From: Pseudomonadales bacterium
GTDB taxonomy: Bacteria; Pseudomonadota; Gammaproteobacteria; Pseudomonadales; Azotimanducaceae
Length of the DNA: 64,000 bases
NCBI GenBank assembly: GCA_041395945.1
Contig: JAWKZN010000001.1
Span: 2,852,001-2,916,000, forward strand
Reading direction: 5' to 3'
Below are positions 59,797 through 64,000 of the stretch, one piece after another (within the stretch, counting starts at the first letter, position 1; each line of letters starts with the position of its first letter). The notes beneath the pieces were generated by a model, which was not told where the DNA came from, searched no databases, and worked only from the letters and a program-made list of their open reading frames with translations. The position numbers and the translations under genes were made by a program.

Positions 59797-61149
59797 TCAG
59801 ATCCCATCCTGCCGATACACGACCCCTTCCTTCATCACGAAGTGCACCCGGCCAAACTCCGCAGGGTCACTCAGCGGATCGCCCGGCACAGCAATGATGT
59901 CCGCGTACTTCCCGGTATCGATACTGCCCAGCGTATCCGACTGCCCGAGCAGTTCCGCCGCATTGACCGTGGCGCTGACTATGGCAGCCATGGCCGGCAT
60001 GCCCGCTTCGATCATGTAGGTGAACTCCTTCCAGTTGTCGCCGTGGGGTGAGACGCCGGTATCTGTGCCGAAAGCGATCGGCACCCCGGCCGCGTAGGCC
60101 CGGGCAAAGGTGTCCTGAATGAGCGGACCGATGGCGGCGGCCTTGGGTCGCACGAAGTCGGAAAAGTAGCCGGGGACCTCTGACTTCTCTGCCACGAATC
60201 GGCCCGCAATGATCGTAGGCACATACCAGGTGCCCCGCTGCTTCATGAGTTTCATGATCTCCGGGGTCATGTAGGTACCATGTTCGATCGAATCGACTCC
60301 GCCCAGTACCGCACGCCGCATGCCTTCTGCGCCGTGGGCGTGGGCCGCCACCTTGAATCCGTAATCCCTGGCCGCGGCCACCATGGCTTCGATCTCGGCG
60401 ATCGTGAACTGGGGGTTTTCCCCGCTTTTCGCCTGACTGAGCACACCGCCCGTCGCGGTGATCTTGATGAGATCCGAGCCTTCCTGATAGCGCGAACGGA
60501 CCGCCTTGTAGGCTTCGTCCGGCGAATTGATCACCCCGGCAGCCGGTCCCGGATCGAATTCGAGTTCCTGGTTGCGGCCGTTGCTCGGATCGCCATGTCC
60601 GCCACTGGTCGCAATGCCCTTGCCCGCCGTGAAAATGCGCGGGCCGACCACCAGACCCTCCGCTACGGCACGGCGCAGCGACTGGGCAATGCCGTGGCTG
60701 GTGCCCAGGTCCCTGACCGTCGTGAATCCCGCCAGCAGGGTGCGTTCGGCGTACACCACACTGCGGTAGGCATGATCGGCGGGATTCAGGGTGAAGGCTT
60801 CGATCTGCCGGTTCGGGCTCTGCTCGCTGGCGATGTGCACGTGCATGTCGAGCCAGCCCGGCATGACGGTCGACGCGGTCAGATCGATCACCCGCTCACC
60901 CGGTCGGTAGCCGGCCTCCACCGCCTGGATCCGCCCGTCGACGACGATGATCGAGCGCTCCGGCAGCACCCGTTGCCCGCTCACGTCGATGAGCCGGCCG
61001 GCATGGATGATCTGCGCGCCGCTCTGTGCCGCTGCAACGGGCCCGGAAAGCGCCCAGCAGACTACCGTCAGCGCAACTGTCTGCGAGGCTGCCAGCAGGA
61101 CTGAGAGCAGTTTCCCGCCGCGCACCCCGGATTCATTGACTGTCTTCAT
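59797..61149 (-). CDS. Secreted metal-dependent amidohydrolase (imidazolonepropionase-like)
   Basis: A 450-residue protein with a signal peptide (LLSVLLAASQTVALTVVCWA, ending near AAAQS) and a PF01979-type barrel. Metal ligands are DMHVHI (HxH), the Lys of LIKITATGG (carbamylated position), the His of AAHAHG, the His of SIEHGTYM and the Asp of FGTDTG. Relatives hydrolyse Xaa-Pro peptides or cyclic amides. The ATG at 61149 follows GGAGGG; a frame to 61224 is longer. It is convergent with the methyltransferase gene and divergent from the MoxR gene. Confidence 0.9.
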   Translation of the reverse strand: MKTVNESGVRGGKLLSVLLAASQTVALTVVCWALSGPVAAAQSGAQIIHAGRLIDVSGQRVLPERSIIVVDGRIQAVEAGYRPGERVIDLTASTVMPGWLDMHVHIASEQSPNRQIEAFTLNPADHAYRSVVYAERTLLAGFTTVRDLGTSHGIAQSLRRAVAEGLVVGPRIFTAGKGIATSGGHGDPSNGRNQELEFDPGPAAGVINSPDEAYKAVRSRYQEGSDLIKITATGGVLSQAKSGENPQFTIAEIEAMVAAARDYGFKVAAHAHGAEGMRRAVLGGVDSIEHGTYMTPEIMKLMKQRGTWYVPTIIAGRFVAEKSEVPGYFSDFVRPKAAAIGPLIQDTFARAYAAGVPIAFGTDTGVSPHGDNWKEFTYMIEAGMPAMAAIVSATVNAAELLGQSDTLGSIDTGKYADIIAVPGDPLSDPAEFGRVHFVMKEGVVYRQDGI

Positions 61150-61283
61150 CTGATAGCTCCCTCCTTCAGGCGGCTTTTCCGCCCGATCCCCCGACCAGGC
61201 CCTTTGGTGTACATCATGCTGCACCGCAGCGATAATACTGCGTTTTGCGCCCAGTCCGGGCCGAAGATCGGGGAATCATTTAA

Positions 61284-62234
61284 GTGGCAGAAAAGAAAGT
61301 CGATATCGCCAAAATCACCGAATCCGTCGCTGCGCTGAAGGCGGATTTCGACGATCACCGCTACATCTGCAGCGATCAGATCGCCACTGCCGTGTACCTT
61401 GCCTATCACCTGCGCAAGCCGGTGCTCATCGAAGGTCCACCGGGCGTCGGTAAAACCGAGCTCGCCAAGACCACGGCGGAGATGTTCGAACTGCCCCTGA
61501 TCCGCCTGCAGTGCTACGAAGGCCTGGATGAGTCCAAAGCCATCTACGAATGGAAATACGGCAAGCAGCTCCTCTACACCCAGGTCCTCAAGGAGACCCT
61601 GGACGAAGTGCTGCAGGGTGCGAAGGGTTTCGCCGAGTCCGTGGGTCGGCTGCACGAGTTCGGCGACATCTTCTTCTCCGAGGAATTTCTCGAGCCCCGC
61701 CCGCTGCTGAAAGCCCTGAAGACCGAAGGCGGCTGTGTGCTCCTCATCGATGAAGTGGACAAGTCGGACCACGAATTTGAGTCCCTGCTGCTGGAAATGC
61801 TTTCGGACTTCCAGGTATCTATCCCCGAAATCGGCACGGTGAAGGCAGTAACCGCCCCGCCCATCGTGTTTCTCACCAGCAACAACACGCGGGAGATTTC
61901 GGACGCCCTGAAGCGCCGCTGCCTGCACCTGTACATCCCGTTCCCGGATCAGGAACTCGAGCAGCGCATCATTCACGCCCGGGTTCCGGAGATTCCCCCG
62001 GAGTTGCGGCGCCAGCTGGTGTCCTTCATCCAGCAGCTGCGCGAGCTGGATCTGAAAAAGGTGCCCGCGATCTCTGAAACCATCGACTGGGCCCGCACCC
62101 TGCTGCTGCTGCACAGCGAAACCCTCGACCCTCAGCTCGTGCGCGACACGCTGAATGTGATCCTGAAGTTCCAGGAAGACATCGAGAACGTGGATGCGGA
62201 GATCAGCACTCTGACCAGCAAGGCACTCAAGTAG
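61284..62234 (+). CDS. MoxR-family AAA+ ATPase
   Basis: A 316-residue ATPase with Walker A GPPGVGKTEL (residues about 53-62), Walker B VLLIDEVDKSD, the MoxR signature RLQCYEGLDESKAIYEWKYG and sensor 1 in PIVFLTSNNTREISDALKRR. MoxR ATPases act as chaperones that insert cofactors or assemble complexes, usually with a VWA-domain protein encoded next door, as here. The start is a GTG at 61284 after GGGGAA. Confidence 0.93.
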   Translation: MAEKKVDIAKITESVAALKADFDDHRYICSDQIATAVYLAYHLRKPVLIEGPPGVGKTELAKTTAEMFELPLIRLQCYEGLDESKAIYEWKYGKQLLYTQVLKETLDEVLQGAKGFAESVGRLHEFGDIFFSEEFLEPRPLLKALKTEGGCVLLIDEVDKSDHEFESLLLEMLSDFQVSIPEIGTVKAVTAPPIVFLTSNNTREISDALKRRCLHLYIPFPDQELEQRIIHARVPEIPPELRRQLVSFIQQLRELDLKKVPAISETIDWARTLLLLHSETLDPQLVRDTLNVILKFQEDIENVDAEISTLTSKALK

Positions 62235-62246
62235 CGGGCTGTCTGC

Positions 62247-63734
62247 GTGGATCGCACCCTCACCAGCTTCATCCGGGCACTGCGCAACGCCGAAGTCAGG
62301 GTTTCCACAGCCGAAACTCTCGATGCCTTCAATGCGGTGGAGCTGGTCGGTTACGAGGACCGGGCCTTTCTGAAACGCTCCCTGTCCCTTGTGCTGCCGA
62401 AAACCCAGGACGAAAAAGAGGCCTTCGAGAACTGCTTCGACCAGTTCTTCAGCTTCAAGGACGTGCGCGGCGCCCGGGGTGACGGATCCCGGGACGGCGA
62501 AGGGGAAGAGGAAGACGGTGAAGGGGGCGGCGAGGGCGAAGGTGGCGGCGCCGGTGGTGAAGAACAGCGCAGCAAAGGGCCCAAGGGCAAAGGCAAGTCG
62601 AAGAAAAAGAAAGGCGCCATCGGCGAAGAGGAAGAGGAACCCGATCTCGGCCCAGGTAAAACCAGTGAAGCGACTTCGCCCCTGGGCCAGCTGCTGATGC
62701 AGAATTCCCGGGTCGAACTGACCGTGGCCATGTCCGCCGCAGGCGAGGCGGTCGATCTCCAGGAAATCCAGGTCTTCACCCAGAAGGGGCTTTTTACCCG
62801 TCGCATCATGGAAGAGATGGGACTGGGCGAACTCAACCGCGAAATCAGCGACACCCGGGACAGCCGCGCGATCGCCGACCGACGCCTCTCCCAGGAGCTG
62901 CGCCGGCGCCGCGACTGGTTGCGGGAGCAGGTCCGGGATTACGTGGAGCAGCAGTTCATGCTGCATGCGGATGCCGGTGGCAAACGCCTCAGAGAAGAGC
63001 TGCTGCGCAAGGTGAAGCTCTCCAACATCGAGCAGCGTAACTTCCGCCTGGTCCAGGAAATCGTTTTCCGCATGGCGAAGAAGCTCACCACCATGCACTC
63101 CCGGCGTAAAAAGGTATTCAAGCGCGGCGCGCTCAACATCTCCCGCACCCTGCGCCACAACATGAGCTACGACGGCGCGATCTTCAATCTGCACTGGAAA
63201 TCGGTGAAGATCGACCGGCCCAAGGTTTTTGCAATCTGCGACGTTTCGGGATCTGTGGCCAACTACGCGCGCTTCATGCTGATGTTTCTCTACAGCCTCG
63301 AAGAAGTAATGCCCAAGGTCCGCTCTTTCGCTTTCAGCTCGGACCTGGCCGAAGTCACCGAACTCTTCGATCGCAACAAGCTCGAAGACGCCATCGCCAA
63401 AACCCTGCGCGACTATGCGGGAGGCTCCACCGACTATGGTCAAGCCCTGTCCGATTTCAAAAAGCAGTGTCTGGATCAGGTGGACAACCGCACCACCGTG
63501 ATCATTCTGGGAGATGCGCGCAACAACTACGGTGAAGCGCGTACAGAGATCATGAAGGAGATCTACGACCGCTGTAAGCGCCTGATCTGGCTCAATCCGG
63601 AGGCTCGAACTTCCTGGAACGTGGGCGATTCGGAAATGCGCAAATACGGCGCCTACTGTCACCAGGTGGAAGAGTGCAACAGCCTGATGCACCTGGAGCG
63701 CATCGTCGGCAATCTGCTCAGGGTCGTCCAGTAG
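62247..63734 (+). CDS. VWA-domain protein, CoxE-like
   Basis: A 495-residue protein. The N-terminal helices (residues 1-80) are followed by a strongly acidic/basic low-complexity linker (residues about 82-150: GEGEEEDGEGGGEGEGGG and then lysine-rich), then the C-terminal VWA domain with MIDAS residues in ICDVSGSVANYARF and IILGDARNNYGEARTEIM. It matches CoxE-like VWA proteins (DUF58-unrelated) that work with MoxR ATPases. It starts 12 bp after the MoxR stop, and its stop overlaps the next start (TAGTG). Confidence 0.9.
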   Translation: MDRTLTSFIRALRNAEVRVSTAETLDAFNAVELVGYEDRAFLKRSLSLVLPKTQDEKEAFENCFDQFFSFKDVRGARGDGSRDGEGEEEDGEGGGEGEGGGAGGEEQRSKGPKGKGKSKKKKGAIGEEEEEPDLGPGKTSEATSPLGQLLMQNSRVELTVAMSAAGEAVDLQEIQVFTQKGLFTRRIMEEMGLGELNREISDTRDSRAIADRRLSQELRRRRDWLREQVRDYVEQQFMLHADAGGKRLREELLRKVKLSNIEQRNFRLVQEIVFRMAKKLTTMHSRRKKVFKRGALNISRTLRHNMSYDGAIFNLHWKSVKIDRPKVFAICDVSGSVANYARFMLMFLYSLEEVMPKVRSFAFSSDLAEVTELFDRNKLEDAIAKTLRDYAGGSTDYGQALSDFKKQCLDQVDNRTTVIILGDARNNYGEARTEIMKEIYDRCKRLIWLNPEARTSWNVGDSEMRKYGAYCHQVEECNSLMHLERIVGNLLRVVQ

Positions 63735-64000
63735 TGGCGACAAGTCCCGGAGCAGATCCGGCAGTCTCGGAAGACGCTTTCAATAGAGCCGCCGGCCGCC
63801 AGCTGCTGCTGTTCGCCGCGCTCGCCATCGGTGGTATCGCATTGCTCATGCTGGGTCTGTCCTGGGCATCGAGCCTTACCGGCAGCGCTTCGGGCAATGC
63901 GGATGCCGCCGACCCGCGCACGTCCACGGTAACCGCCTTCCTCCGCGAAGAGCCACCTCAGCTGGACAGTTCCCGTGCCACCGATCAGGTCAGCGGCATG
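63734..64000 (+). CDS. Membrane protein, N-terminal part
   Basis: A GTG at 63734 overlaps the last base of the VWA stop codon and opens a frame that runs past the window end (89 codons shown: MATSPGADPAVSEDAFNRAA, ...). One hydrophobic helix is visible (LLLFAALAIGGIALLMLGLS, residues about 24-43), followed by a polar segment. It is the third gene of the MoxR/VWA operon and may encode its membrane partner. I do not recognise a family. Confidence 0.6.
   Translation, partial: MATSPGADPAVSEDAFNRAAGRQLLLFAALAIGGIALLMLGLSWASSLTGSASGNADAADPRTSTVTAFLREEPPQLDSSRATDQVSGM

Noticed and set aside
61146..63743. 865-codon open frame on the minus strand
   Set aside because: It is antisense to the MoxR and VWA genes, which have Walker and MIDAS motifs. 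The product is a shadow of GC-rich codon bias.

Overview
The window is high-GC, gene-dense DNA typical of a free-living gammaproteobacterium, probably an aquatic or marine heterotroph that degrades lipids or hydrocarbons. The assignment rests on gene content: a two-cysteine OxyR, selenouridine synthase MnmH, a c5-type cytochrome, a NorM-like MATE pump, an ArsR-methyltransferase regulator beside ahcY, and many acyl-CoA enzymes. No rRNA, tRNA, CRISPR array, prophage or complete insertion sequence was recognised.

Layout. 1-6.9 kb: partial MAPEG gene, PaaI thioesterase, CoA-type Nudix hydrolase, YegD-like Hsp70, msrA with a flavin-binding protein, Sel1-repeat lipoprotein with mnmH. 6.9-13.1 kb: a leftward run of LysR, alpha/beta hydrolase, a GH78-like protein that has lost its catalytic motifs, and a cobalt-type nitrile hydratase (beta, alpha, activator). 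13.1-18.8 kb: a repeat-rich intergenic region, an Ala-rich membrane protein, a Rieske oxygenase with its two domains in reversed order facing a CYP153 alkane hydroxylase, a patatin-like lipase, TetR. 18.8-32.6 kb: type-2 ileS and two divergent acyl-CoA operons (dehydrogenases, crotonases, amidohydrolase and MDR dehydrogenase leftward; Ltp-type thiolase, DUF35, citrate-synthase-like protein and acyl-CoA ligase rightward). 32.6-42.8 kb: transporters, idi, a VWA lipoprotein / ECF sigma / anti-sigma-like cassette, DMT and MATE transporters. 42.8-49 kb: rubrerythrin preceded by a tandem palindrome array, an Fe-S/CCG protein with DUF3501, an acyl-CoA dehydrogenase, a DUF3089 hydrolase, OxyR. 49-59.2 kb: degenerate M28-like protein, RluA, LRAT protein, cytochrome c, PLP aminotransferase facing an ArsR-methyltransferase/ahcY operon across a perfect palindrome, tesB, VapBC, a lipoprotein methyltransferase. 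59.2-59.8 kb: a gene-free interval with two copies of a long-armed inverted-repeat element. 59.8-64 kb: secreted amidohydrolase and a MoxR/VWA operon cut by the window end.

How genes work together. The two divergent acyl-CoA operons look like one degradative pathway: ligase activation, two dehydrogenations, two crotonase steps and retro-aldol cleavage by the Ltp/DUF35 pair, with a local TetR as likely regulator. CYP153 would supply terminal hydroxylation of alkyl chains. The ArsR-methyltransferase, ahcY and aminotransferase form a methyl-cycle unit. Rubrerythrin, Fe-S/CCG and DUF3501 form a probable oxidative-stress or electron-transfer module, with OxyR nearby.

The observations most worth following are the paired inverted-repeat elements at 59.3-59.7 kb, the domain-swapped Rieske oxygenase, the GH78-like pseudoenzyme joined to nitrile hydratase, and the palindrome array before rubrerythrin. 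All calls come from reading the sequence; no database search was run.
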